Positions 55,489 to 63,203 of a stretch of 64,000 nt of DNA are shown here, one piece after another (positions within the stretch are counted from its first letter, which is position 1; each line of letters starts with the position of its first letter). The notes under the pieces were generated by a model, which ran no database searches, was not told the DNA's origin, and was given only the letters and a program-made list of their open reading frames with translations. Position numbers and translations under genes: made by a program. The stretch is from Betaproteobacteria bacterium. GTDB lineage: Bacteria > Pseudomonadota > Gammaproteobacteria > Burkholderiales > Burkholderiaceae_C. Location of the stretch: contig JANXSZ010000011.1 of the NCBI GenBank assembly GCA_025356445.1, positions 62,001 to 126,000 on the forward strand, given 5' to 3'.

Positions 55489-56634
55489 TCAACCTACAGC
55501 GCGGATGGGGATGACGGCGGCCGCCGGCCTGGCATTTACACCGTTTCGCGTGCCCTCTGTCGTGCTTTCTTTGGCGATCAACCCGTCAATCAAGCGCCGT
55601 GCCCACATGGAACCAGCGTCGATGTTGAGGTTGTAAAACGCATGGTCAGGTCGCTCGTCCATGGCGCGTTGCTGAGCTTCCAAGATGATTTCATCCTCAC
55701 GGAAAATTTTGGCCACGCCTTCACGCAGTTGGTGCGTCATGCGCTGCTCACCCAAGCAGTAGTTGCGGGCGAAGGCCCAAAAGTAGTGGCAACTGCCATC
55801 GGTCTCGGGCGTGATGGTGTTGAGCACATAGCCGTTCACGCCACGGCTGCGGTCACTAAGCGCTGGGTCGCCGTTATTACCCCCAGGTGGAATGGCCCCC
55901 GTGCCGGCTTCGGCCACCCCCACGTCGATATTGACAGTGCATGGCGCTTCAAAATGGATGATTTGCCAACGGTCAACTGGGCCCACATAGCCCAGAGATT
56001 GCTTGATTTGCCCAGCCCAAAACGGCGGTGCGTCGATGTTGTCCATCCAGCGCGTCACGGTAGCGGTGCGGTCACCGTGCGTCGCCACAAAAGGCGCTTC
56101 GGCTACGGCACGCTGACCGATGCTGGAGCCGTGAACAAAAGTCTCGTGCGTCAAATCCATCAGGTTATCAACCACCAAACGGTAATCGCACTGCACGGTG
56201 ATGAGCTTGCCGTCGCCCGCCCAATCGGCGTCATCGTTCCAGTGCATATCAGGCACCAGCGCCGGGTCAGCCTTGGCCGGGTCCCCTGGCCAGATCCACA
56301 CAAAGCGGTATTTCTCGACCACAGGATAGCTGCGCACACAGGCAGACGGGTTCAATGTCTCCTGGCTGGGCATGTGGGTGCAGCGGCCCTGCGCGTTGTA
56401 GACCAGGCCGTGGTAGCCGCAGGTGACCTCATCACCCTCCAGATGCCCCATGGACAAAGGCAACAGGCGGTGCCAGCATGCATCCTCCAGCACGGCAACA
56501 CTGCCATCGGTTTTGCGGAACATCACCACTTTTTGCTTGCAAATGGTGCGGGGCAGCAGTTTGTTGACGACCTCTACATCGTAGGCAGCAGCGTACCACG
56601 CGTTGAGGGGAAATGAAGATTTCAAGGTGTTCAT
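55489..56634 (-). CDS. VanA-type Rieske non-heme iron oxygenase (alpha subunit)
   Basis: A 381-residue ring-oxygenase/demethylase component. From MNTLKSSFPLNAWYAAAYDVE (56634) the Rieske motif CWH-x16-CGYH (about residues 52-74) is complete, and the mononuclear iron site NLMDLTHETFVH near 167 is present. Overall it resembles vanillate O-demethylase VanA, including the DYRLVVDNLMDLTHETFVHGSS block and a NLNIDAGSMWARR C-terminal segment. The family performs O- and N-demethylations as well as hydroxylations. The substrate may not be vanillate, since a CodA-like deaminase and an importer are its neighbours. No separate VanA-type beta subunit is expected or seen. Confidence 0.9.
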   Translation of the reverse strand: MNTLKSSFPLNAWYAAAYDVEVVNKLLPRTICKQKVVMFRKTDGSVAVLEDACWHRLLPLSMGHLEGDEVTCGYHGLVYNAQGRCTHMPSQETLNPSACVRSYPVVEKYRFVWIWPGDPAKADPALVPDMHWNDDADWAGDGKLITVQCDYRLVVDNLMDLTHETFVHGSSIGQRAVAEAPFVATHGDRTATVTRWMDNIDAPPFWAGQIKQSLGYVGPVDRWQIIHFEAPCTVNIDVGVAEAGTGAIPPGGNNGDPALSDRSRGVNGYVLNTITPETDGSCHYFWAFARNYCLGEQRMTHQLREGVAKIFREDEIILEAQQRAMDERPDHAFYNLNIDAGSMWARRLIDGLIAKESTTEGTRNGVNARPAAAVIPIRAVG

Positions 56635-56640
56635 GGCAAA

Positions 56641-56719
56641 AATTGTATACATCAATGCCATTTATTTCAATAAATTTCTCATTTACATCAATAAATAGTC
56701 ATTTATGTATACATATTGA
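56641..56719. promoter_or_regulatory. AT-rich control region with two TGTATACA palindromes and three phased repeats
   Basis: TGTATACA occurs at 56644-56651 (10 bp before the Rieske start, so near its ribosome-binding site) and at 56706-56713. Between them are three repeats starting CATTTA at 56659, 56680 and 56700, the first two continuing to TCAATAAAT. Spacing of 21 and 20 bp equals two helical turns. FCD-type GntR regulators commonly bind TTGTATACAA-like operators, so these are likely sites for the cluster's own regulator. Confidence 0.65.
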
Positions 56720-56839
56720 AGCCTGCACAATAGTACCAACGCGTATCTTTGCCAAGCGCCTTAACCGAGACGGGCCCAATCCAACGGGCTTTTGATCAGA
56801 CTTTTTTGAACCCGTTTTTTGACACCCCGGAGAACTGCC

Positions 56840-58111
56840 ATGCTTGACCTCCTTGTCCACAACGCCACCCTGCCCGATGGCCGTACCGGCATGTCTATTG
56901 CCGTGCAAAACGGCCAGATTACCGAAGTCACCCCCGGCCTCAATGCCCCGGCGCAGGAGACCCTGGATGCAGGGGGACAGCTCGTCACGCCACCTTTCGT
57001 AGACGCGCATTTCCACATGGACGCCACGCTAAGCTACGGCCTGCCAAGGGTCAACCAGAGCGGTACCTTGCTCGAAGGGATTGCGCTGTGGGGCGAACTC
57101 AAGCCCTTGCTGACACAAGAAGCCCTGGTAGAACGCGCTCTCATTTACTGCGACTGGGCCGTCGCCAAGGGTCTGTTGGCCATCCGTACGCATGTGGACG
57201 TGTGCGACCCGCGCTTGCTGGCTGTCGATGCGCTGCTCGAAGTGAAACAGCGCGTGGCGCCCTACCTCGACATGCAGCTTGTCGCCTTCCCGCAAGACGG
57301 CATCCTGCGTGCACCGGGGGCGTTGGAGAACCTCAAACGGGCACTGGACAAAGGCGTGGACGTGGTGGGGGGTATCCCGCATTTCGAGCGCACTTACGAA
57401 CAAGGCACCGCCAGCGTCAAGCTGCTGTGCGAACTCGCCGCCGAGCGCGGCTTGCTGGTAGACATGCACTGTGATGAATCCGACGACCCGCTCTCGCGCC
57501 ACATCGAAACCCTGACGGCTGAAACCCAACGACTGGGCCTGCAAGGCCGGGTGACGGGCTCGCACGTCACATCCATGCACAGCATGGACAACTACTGCGT
57601 CTCCAAACTGCTGCCCTTGATGGCCGAAGCACAGATGCAGGTGGTGGCGAACCCGCTCATCAACATCACACTGCAAGGTCGCCACGACACTTACCCCAAA
57701 CGGCGCGGCATGACCCGTGTGCCCGAGCTGCTGGCCGCGGGCGTGAACGTCGCCTTCGGCCACGATTGCGTGATGGATCCCTGGTATTCACTGGGCAGCG
57801 GTGACATGCTGGAAGTCGCTCACATGGGCCTGCATGTGGCGCAAATGACCAGCCAAGCGGCGATGCGCCAGTGCTTTGACGCGGTGACGGTGAATGCCGC
57901 CAAGGTGATGCAACTGAACGGCTATGGTTTAGAAAAAGGCTGCAACGCCGATTTTGTGCTGCTCCAAGCCCGTAACCCGGTAGAGGCGCTGCGGCTGCGG
58001 GCCACGCGCCTGAAGGTGTTCAGGCGGGGCAAGCTGGTGGCGCAGACACCGGCTTCAGTAGCTACTTTGAATTTGCCGGGACGTCCTGCGCAGACGGGGT
58101 GGACTGTCTAG
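56840..58111 (+). CDS. CodA-like amidohydrolase (cytosine deaminase family)
   Basis: A 423-residue metal-dependent hydrolase, divergent from the oxygenase operon; the ATG at 56840 follows GGAG. Active-site motifs: VDAHFHMDATLSYG near 60, QDGI near 158 (substrate Gln), HCDESDD near 215, SHVTSMHS near 246, and FGHDCVMDPWYSLGSGDMLEVAHMG near 313. NPLINITLQGRHDTYPKRRGMTRV is strongly CodA-like. Family members deaminate cytosine, isoguanine or creatinine, or hydrolyse related rings, so the substrate is open. Control is probably shared with the oxygenase operon through the AT-rich region. Confidence 0.9.
   Translation: MLDLLVHNATLPDGRTGMSIAVQNGQITEVTPGLNAPAQETLDAGGQLVTPPFVDAHFHMDATLSYGLPRVNQSGTLLEGIALWGELKPLLTQEALVERALIYCDWAVAKGLLAIRTHVDVCDPRLLAVDALLEVKQRVAPYLDMQLVAFPQDGILRAPGALENLKRALDKGVDVVGGIPHFERTYEQGTASVKLLCELAAERGLLVDMHCDESDDPLSRHIETLTAETQRLGLQGRVTGSHVTSMHSMDNYCVSKLLPLMAEAQMQVVANPLINITLQGRHDTYPKRRGMTRVPELLAAGVNVAFGHDCVMDPWYSLGSGDMLEVAHMGLHVAQMTSQAAMRQCFDAVTVNAAKVMQLNGYGLEKGCNADFVLLQARNPVEALRLRATRLKVFRRGKLVAQTPASVATLNLPGRPAQTGWTV
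58061..58077. repeat. Degenerate 17-bp element in the CodA-like gene
   Basis: GCTACTTTGAATTTGCC; only the left arm matches. Possible decayed copy. Confidence 0.2.
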
Positions 58112-58161
58112 ATCAGCTTTTCTATTACTGTTCTGTTGCACAGGCGTTAAAGCGCCTGGTA

Positions 58162-58695
58162 TCAGGCATAAAAAGACGGAATATGAGGCCGTCCTTCCAC
58201 AGAATTGGCCGACAGCCCCTGAAGCTCAGCCGCCACCATTTTGGACAAGATCAGGAGGTGGCCACGTTCCCAGTCATCAAGCCTTTTGGGTGAACGGCCA
58301 ATCAGGCAGAGTGTGCCAATGGGCTGGTGGTTGTCCATCACCAGCGGGCAGCCTGCATAAAAACGGATCAACGGGTCACCCGTGACCAGGGGATTGTCGG
58401 CAAACCGGGGATCGCGAGAGGCATCGGGTATTTCAAAGATGCCCTCTTGCAAAATGGCGTGGCCACAAAAGCTCACTTCTCTTGGCGTTTCACTGACATC
58501 CAGCCCGACACAGGATTTGAACCACTGGCGGTTGGTGTCCACCAGGCTGACCAACACGATAGGGACGTTGAACTGCGCTGCGGCGTAAGCGGTGATCACG
58601 TCAAACCGGGATTCTGGCGCGGTGTCCAAAATCAGCAGTGCACGCAGCGTCGCAATGCGCTCGACCTCTGAAGAGGGAATGGCTGGCGTGTGCAT
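58162..58695 (-). CDS. Small GAF-domain protein
   Basis: A 177-residue single GAF domain. RIATLRALLILDTAPESRFDVITAYAAAQFNVPIVLVSLVD near the start, CGHAILQEGIFEIPDASRDPRFADNPLV near 80 and GTLCLIGRSPKRL near 135 follow the pattern of GAF modules that normally precede GGDEF or kinase domains. Here the gene ends after GAF, so it is either a stand-alone small-molecule sensor or an adaptor. No output domain is adjacent. It stops 51 bp after the convergent CodA-like gene. Confidence 0.85.
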   Translation of the reverse strand: MHTPAIPSSEVERIATLRALLILDTAPESRFDVITAYAAAQFNVPIVLVSLVDTNRQWFKSCVGLDVSETPREVSFCGHAILQEGIFEIPDASRDPRFADNPLVTGDPLIRFYAGCPLVMDNHQPIGTLCLIGRSPKRLDDWERGHLLILSKMVAAELQGLSANSVEGRPHIPSFYA

Positions 58696-58827
58696 AAAGG
58701 GTGGTGTTGAGTGAATTCAAGCAAAAGAATACCGCCAACACCCCCGTTAAAGCTTTGAAAAATTTACACCTTGATGACTTTAGGGTTTTTGCCAGGGTTA
58801 TCGGTACGCCGCACGCCTGCGCCCCAC

Positions 58828-60066
58828 CTAGCTGGCCAACGCCTGCGCAAAATCGGCCACCAGATCAGCACCATCTTCCAGCCCCACGGACAAGCGGATC
58901 AGTCCGTCCGCAATGCCCATCTCAGCCCGCACGGCCGCGCCAGCCTCCCAGAAAATCGTGTGTGCCACGGGAATGATGAGGGTGCGGTTATCGGCCAGGC
59001 CGGTCGCGGCAATCGGCAGCTTCAGGCGGTTGATGACGGCGAGGCAGCTGTCGGCGTCTTTCAACTCAAACGACATCAGCCACGACCCAGCCTTGAACAG
59101 CTTTTTCGCCAGGGCGTGCTGTGGATGAGATGCCAGCATGGGGTAATGCACCTTGGCGATCGCGGGATGGGACTCCAAAAACTCGGCCAACGCCATCGCT
59201 GTGGCGCTGCTGTGGGTGATGCGCAAGGCCAGGGTTTCAGCGCCGGTGCTGATGAGGTGGGCGTGCTGGGACGACAGCGTGCCGCCCATGTCGCGTAAGC
59301 CCTTTTTACGGACTTGCATCAAGCCCCATTGCTTGGGGTCGCCTTTGCGGTAGGCCGCGCTGATGTTGGGGTAACTTGTCCAATCGAACAAACCGGTGTC
59401 GATCACCGCGCCGCCCAGCGCGTTGCCGTGGCCAGAGATGGTCTTGGTGAGCGCATGAATGACCAGACCTGCACCCACGTCCTTCGGGCGAAACAACAGC
59501 GGCGAAAGGATGGTGTTGTCCACCACAAAAAGGATGCCTTTGTCGCGGCACAGCTGGCCGATGGCTTCCAGATCGGGGATTTGGGTGCCAGGGTTGGCCA
59601 CGGTTTCCACGAAGACCATGCGGGTTTCGGGGCGCAGCGCCGCTGCGACAAGGCCAGCATCGCGCACATCCACTTTGCTCACAGCAATACCCAAATCCTC
59701 CATCGTACCCAGCAGGCTGTTGGTATTACCGAACACAAAACGGCTGGAAACAAGGTGGTCGCCCGCACGCAACAGAGTGAGGAACAAAGCCGTGATGGCC
59801 GCCATGCCCGTGGCGAAGCTGACGGTGCCTACCCCCTGCTCCATCTGCGTCAATTTGGATTCCAGCGCGGCTGTCGTGGGGGTGCCCTGACGGGCGTAGT
59901 TGTAGCCCCCTTTGAGCGTGCCCTGGAACACGCCAATCAGGTCTTCCACTTTGTCAAAACCGTACTGAACGGAGGTGTGAATGGGCTTGTGCAAGCCGCC
60001 ATGCTCGACGCCAAAGTGGCGGTCAGCGTGGACGATTTGGGTGGTGAATCCGGTATTTGTGGTCAT
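58828..60066 (-). CDS. Cys/Met metabolism PLP-dependent enzyme (cystathionine gamma-synthase family)
   Basis: A 412-residue pyridoxal-phosphate enzyme of trans-sulfuration or homoserine sulfhydrylation. Blocks: KPIHTSVQYGF near 25, YNYARQGTPTTAALESKLTQMEQG near 55, TGMAAITALFLTLLRAGDHLV near 85, FVETVANPG near 150, and the PLP lysine in HALTKTISGHGNALGGAVID near 210. The C-terminus RLSVGLEDGADLVADFAQAL is typical. The precise reaction (MetB, MetC, MetY/MetZ-like) cannot be settled by eye. Confidence 0.9.
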   Translation of the reverse strand: MTTNTGFTTQIVHADRHFGVEHGGLHKPIHTSVQYGFDKVEDLIGVFQGTLKGGYNYARQGTPTTAALESKLTQMEQGVGTVSFATGMAAITALFLTLLRAGDHLVSSRFVFGNTNSLLGTMEDLGIAVSKVDVRDAGLVAAALRPETRMVFVETVANPGTQIPDLEAIGQLCRDKGILFVVDNTILSPLLFRPKDVGAGLVIHALTKTISGHGNALGGAVIDTGLFDWTSYPNISAAYRKGDPKQWGLMQVRKKGLRDMGGTLSSQHAHLISTGAETLALRITHSSATAMALAEFLESHPAIAKVHYPMLASHPQHALAKKLFKAGSWLMSFELKDADSCLAVINRLKLPIAATGLADNRTLIIPVAHTIFWEAGAAVRAEMGIADGLIRLSVGLEDGADLVADFAQALAS

Positions 60067-60129
60067 GGTCTTGGTCTTGGTCTTGGCAAAAATAGCTTGG
60101 CGAAAAATGGAAAGAGGCGAACCGCACGG

Positions 60130-61581
60130 TCACTGCTCAGGCGCAATCTGTTCCATGTAATCGTACAGCGCACCCAGAATGGACTCACTGCGCTCGTCGG
60201 CGTCTTCAGAAAGGCGGTCAATCTCGGCACTGAGTTGCTCCACCGTGAGCGCACCGCCTTCGCCTTGAAACAAGCGGGCAGCGCGGTGTGCATCCCAAGT
60301 GGCGGCTTCTTCAGGCGTCAACGAAGCCGGGAAATTGCGGGCACGGTAGCGCCACACCAACTCCTCTAGGCGGCCATCCTCAAAGCCCGTGCGGGCAGCG
60401 GCCAAGCGTTCGGGGGTCAGGGTGCGCAGCTGGGTGAGTTTGCGGCGGTCATTGTTGCTAACGAAACCGTTGTAGAGGTCTTCGTCCACATCGGGTGCGG
60501 CGGCAGACTTGTCTTGAGGGCGGTTGAACACCTCGGGCCAGATACCACTGATGTCGGTCATCGCCGAAGCTGTGGCGGCATGGGTCATCGCTGTCGCCAT
60601 GTCCACACCCCAGCGCTGAGCCATCGCGGGACTGAGTGTTTTGAGGTTGCCAATCACCATCGGTGATTTGTTCAGGTGAATGGTTTTGATGGGCAGGCGC
60701 GTCACACCCTCGGGCAGGTCAGCGGTTTTGCTGAACATGCGCTGGCGAATTGTGGCGGTGTCCAGTGTCAGCAGTTCGCGCGGGTCTTGCGACAGATCCC
60801 AGGCGATCAGCTCGTTTTTGTTGGTGGGGTGCATTGCCAGCGGCCACATCACAGCGAGGCAGCCTTTGTCGGCGGGGAACATGCCGGAGATGTGCAGAAA
60901 AGGCTTGGCCCCCTGCACCGTGGTGGGCAGGCCTAACTCGTTGGCAACGCGGTCTTTTTTGTGCAGGCCAAGGCAAAAATCAAACAAACGGGGTTGCTTG
61001 TCACGGATCAACCGGGCCAGTGCGATGGTGGCGCGCACATCGGAGAGCGCATCGTGTGCGGCTTCGTGCGTCAGGCCGTTGGCGGCAGTCAGGTCGGTCA
61101 GTTTGAAGCTGGCACCGCCTTCGGGCTTGGTCGGCCAAGTGATGCCCTCGGGACGCAAGGCATAGGCGGTACGCACCACGTCCAACATGTCCCAGCGGCC
61201 GCAGCCGTTTTGCCATTCACGGGCATAGGGGTCAATGAGGTTGCGCCAAAACATGAAGCGCGTGATTTCATCGTCAAAACGGATGGTGTTGTAGCCCACG
61301 CCAATGGTGCCCGGCTCCGCGAAAGCCTGTTCGATCTGGGCCGCAAACTGGTACTCGGGGATGCCACGCTCCAGGCAGATTTGGGGCGTGATGCCGGTAA
61401 TCAGACAGGCTTCGGGGTTGGGCAGGTAATCGGGTGCGGGCTGGCAATAGACCATCAGCGGCTCACCAATTTCGTTCAGCGCGGCATCGGTGCGGATCGC
61501 GGCGAACTGCGCGGGGCGATCGCGCCGGGTATTGGCCCCAAAGGTTTCGTAGTCGTGCCAGAGGAAGGTGTGGGCGGTCAT
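60130..61581 (-). CDS. sbcB: Exodeoxyribonuclease I
   Basis: A 3'-5' single-strand DNA exonuclease in recombination and mismatch repair; 483 residues from MTAHTFLWHDYETFGAN (61581). DEDDh motifs: HDYETFGANTRRDRPAQFAAIRTD at the N-terminus (DxE), VGYNTIRFDDEITRFMFWRN near 107, and HEAAHDALSDVRATIALARLI near 178 (catalytic His and Asp). The SH3-like and helical domains typical of ExoI (KTIHLNKSPMVIGNL, LVWRYRARNFP) follow. An open frame extends to 61653, but MTAHTF is the natural start. Confidence 0.95.
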   Translation of the reverse strand: MTAHTFLWHDYETFGANTRRDRPAQFAAIRTDAALNEIGEPLMVYCQPAPDYLPNPEACLITGITPQICLERGIPEYQFAAQIEQAFAEPGTIGVGYNTIRFDDEITRFMFWRNLIDPYAREWQNGCGRWDMLDVVRTAYALRPEGITWPTKPEGGASFKLTDLTAANGLTHEAAHDALSDVRATIALARLIRDKQPRLFDFCLGLHKKDRVANELGLPTTVQGAKPFLHISGMFPADKGCLAVMWPLAMHPTNKNELIAWDLSQDPRELLTLDTATIRQRMFSKTADLPEGVTRLPIKTIHLNKSPMVIGNLKTLSPAMAQRWGVDMATAMTHAATASAMTDISGIWPEVFNRPQDKSAAAPDVDEDLYNGFVSNNDRRKLTQLRTLTPERLAAARTGFEDGRLEELVWRYRARNFPASLTPEEAATWDAHRAARLFQGEGGALTVEQLSAEIDRLSEDADERSESILGALYDYMEQIAPEQ

Positions 61582-61680
61582 GGGGAAAGGTGGGTTAAAC
61601 GCTTGCAATAACGCTCGAGACGCTTGCGGCGCTTGAAAAAGGGGCTTGCACAATGCAACACCGCATTTTCGCGTCTAAAT

Positions 61681-61698
61681 CAGGGCAAGAGCGCCCTG
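61681..61698. terminator. Weak hairpin between the outer-membrane efflux gene and sbcB
   Basis: CAGGGC (61681-61686) with GCCCTG (61693-61698), 6-nt loop, followed on the minus strand by ATTTAGA. Short stem; candidate terminator for the efflux operon. Confidence 0.3.
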
Positions 61699-61754
61699 TA
61701 GCCACCTTTGCGCACCTTTCCTCCTATCAGCAGTCAGCTTAAGGAGCGACCCCG

Positions 61755-63203
61755 TTACTTGCTGCTTTGCGCAACGGCCATGGCATCGTTCGACCACCCG
61801 CCCCCCAGCGCTTTGTACAAGCTTACTACCGCATTCAACTGCCCGCGCTGCGTGTCAATCAGCCCGGACTCGGCCTGTGACAGGTCACGTTGTGCGTTCA
61901 ACACTTCCAAATAGCTTGAATAGCCATTTTTATAGCGCAAATCAGCCAGCCGCAGCGTGCTGCGCAGGGCGTCGATGCGCTTGGTCGTGGTGGCGGTGAT
62001 GTCACGCCCTGCGGACACGTTGTTCAGCGCATCGTGTGCGTCGCGAAAGGCGCTTTGCACGGCCTGCGTGTACTGCGCCACGGCTTGTTGCTGGCGTGCG
62101 TTGGTGGCAGCCACCACCGCATCGATGGCACCGGCGCGGAAGATAGGTTGCGTCAGATTGCCAATCAGGTTCCAGAACAGCGAGGCGGGGTCAAACAGGC
62201 TGCTCAAATCTTTGGACTGCTGACCCACGCCAGCGGTCAGGCTGAACTTGGGAAAGTAGGCGGTACGGGCTTGGCCAATGTCGGCGTTGGCGGCGATCAG
62301 ACTTTGCTCGGCACTGACCACATCGGGACGGTTGTTCAGCAAATCCGAGGGCAAATTGCCGGGCACAGAGGGACGGGCATAGAGCGTCGCCATGTCCGCA
62401 CCACGGGCGATCACCGGGTTGGCAATGGCTGTGGGCGTGCGGCCCAACAGCAAGGCCAGCGAGGACTCGGCATTGCTGCGGTTTTGGCGCACGGCTTGCA
62501 ACGTGGCCTCGACGCTGGCGGCCTCGGATTCGGCCTGACGCAAGTCCATTTCACCGATCACACCACCTTCAAAACGGCGCTTTTGCAGGCGCAGATTCTC
62601 TTGACGGGTTGCGAAGGTTTGCTCGTTCAGCGTGAGCTGTGCGTCCAGTGCGCGCAGGGCGAAGTAGCCCTGGGCGACGTTGGCGTAGAGCGTGGTCAGC
62701 ACCGTCCCCCGGCTGGCGGACTGGGCCACCATACGGGCACGCGCAGCTTCGTCAGCGCGGGCGTATTTGCCCCAGAAGTCGATCTCGTAGCTGGCACTGA
62801 GGCCCAACTGCCGGTCGTTGGAATACGCACCAGCGGTGGGACTGTAAGTGGCCGAGTTTTGACTGACCTCACGCCGGGTGGCGCTGGCGTTCAAATCGAC
62901 AGTGGGGTAGAAGTTAGCCGCATTTTGGTTCAGCGTGGCACGGGCTTCGGCAATGCGGGCGCTGGCCAGGGCCAGGTCCTGGCTGTTCGCAGAAGCTTCT
63001 TGCAGCAAGGCATCGAGTACCGGGTCCTGGAACGACTTCCACCAGACAAGCCAATCGGCATTGCTGGCAGCCCCCACCGTGGCGGGTGTGGCCAAGCTGG
63101 CGGGCACGTCCAGGGTAGGCCGCTGGTAATTTGGACCTAAAGGGGCTACCCCGCAAGCTGCCAGGGCACTGACAGCTACTAAAGTCATAGCAAATTTAAA
63201 CAT
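61755..63203 (-). CDS. RND efflux outer-membrane channel lipoprotein (NodT/OprM family)
   Basis: The outer-membrane component of a tripartite pump, 482 residues from MFKFAMTLVAVSALAAC (63203); the lipobox LAAC is at residue 17. Mature N-terminus GPNYQRPTLDVP and two OEP repeats (SASYEIDFWGKYARADEAAR near 130, NRPDVVSAEQSLIAANADIGQARTAYFPKFSLTAGVG near 275) match OprM/NodT channels. It overlaps the upstream RND transporter gene by 8 bp, so the two are co-translated. A 17-bp repeat lies in the signal peptide. Confidence 0.93.
   Translation of the reverse strand: MFKFAMTLVAVSALAACGVAPLGPNYQRPTLDVPASLATPATVGAASNADWLVWWKSFQDPVLDALLQEASANSQDLALASARIAEARATLNQNAANFYPTVDLNASATRREVSQNSATYSPTAGAYSNDRQLGLSASYEIDFWGKYARADEAARARMVAQSASRGTVLTTLYANVAQGYFALRALDAQLTLNEQTFATRQENLRLQKRRFEGGVIGEMDLRQAESEAASVEATLQAVRQNRSNAESSLALLLGRTPTAIANPVIARGADMATLYARPSVPGNLPSDLLNNRPDVVSAEQSLIAANADIGQARTAYFPKFSLTAGVGQQSKDLSSLFDPASLFWNLIGNLTQPIFRAGAIDAVVAATNARQQQAVAQYTQAVQSAFRDAHDALNNVSAGRDITATTTKRIDALRSTLRLADLRYKNGYSSYLEVLNAQRDLSQAESGLIDTQRGQLNAVVSLYKALGGGWSNDAMAVAQSSK
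63175..63191. repeat. 17-bp palindromic element in the outer-membrane efflux gene
   Basis: GCTACTAAAGTCATAGC on plus, exact match. Read in the gene as AMTLVA within the signal peptide, common phase. The gene-strand tail is TGTCAGTGC. Confidence 0.7.

Noticed and set aside
55489-56634. Assigning the oxygenase firmly as vanA (vanillate demethylase)
   Set aside because: Similarity is clear, but the neighbouring CodA-like deaminase and importer do not fit vanillate breakdown, so I left the symbol empty.
61906-61960. ATAGC-rich stretch inside the outer-membrane efflux gene as another element copy
   Set aside because: Contains GCTAT and ATAGC strings, but not at the 17-bp spacing seen elsewhere.
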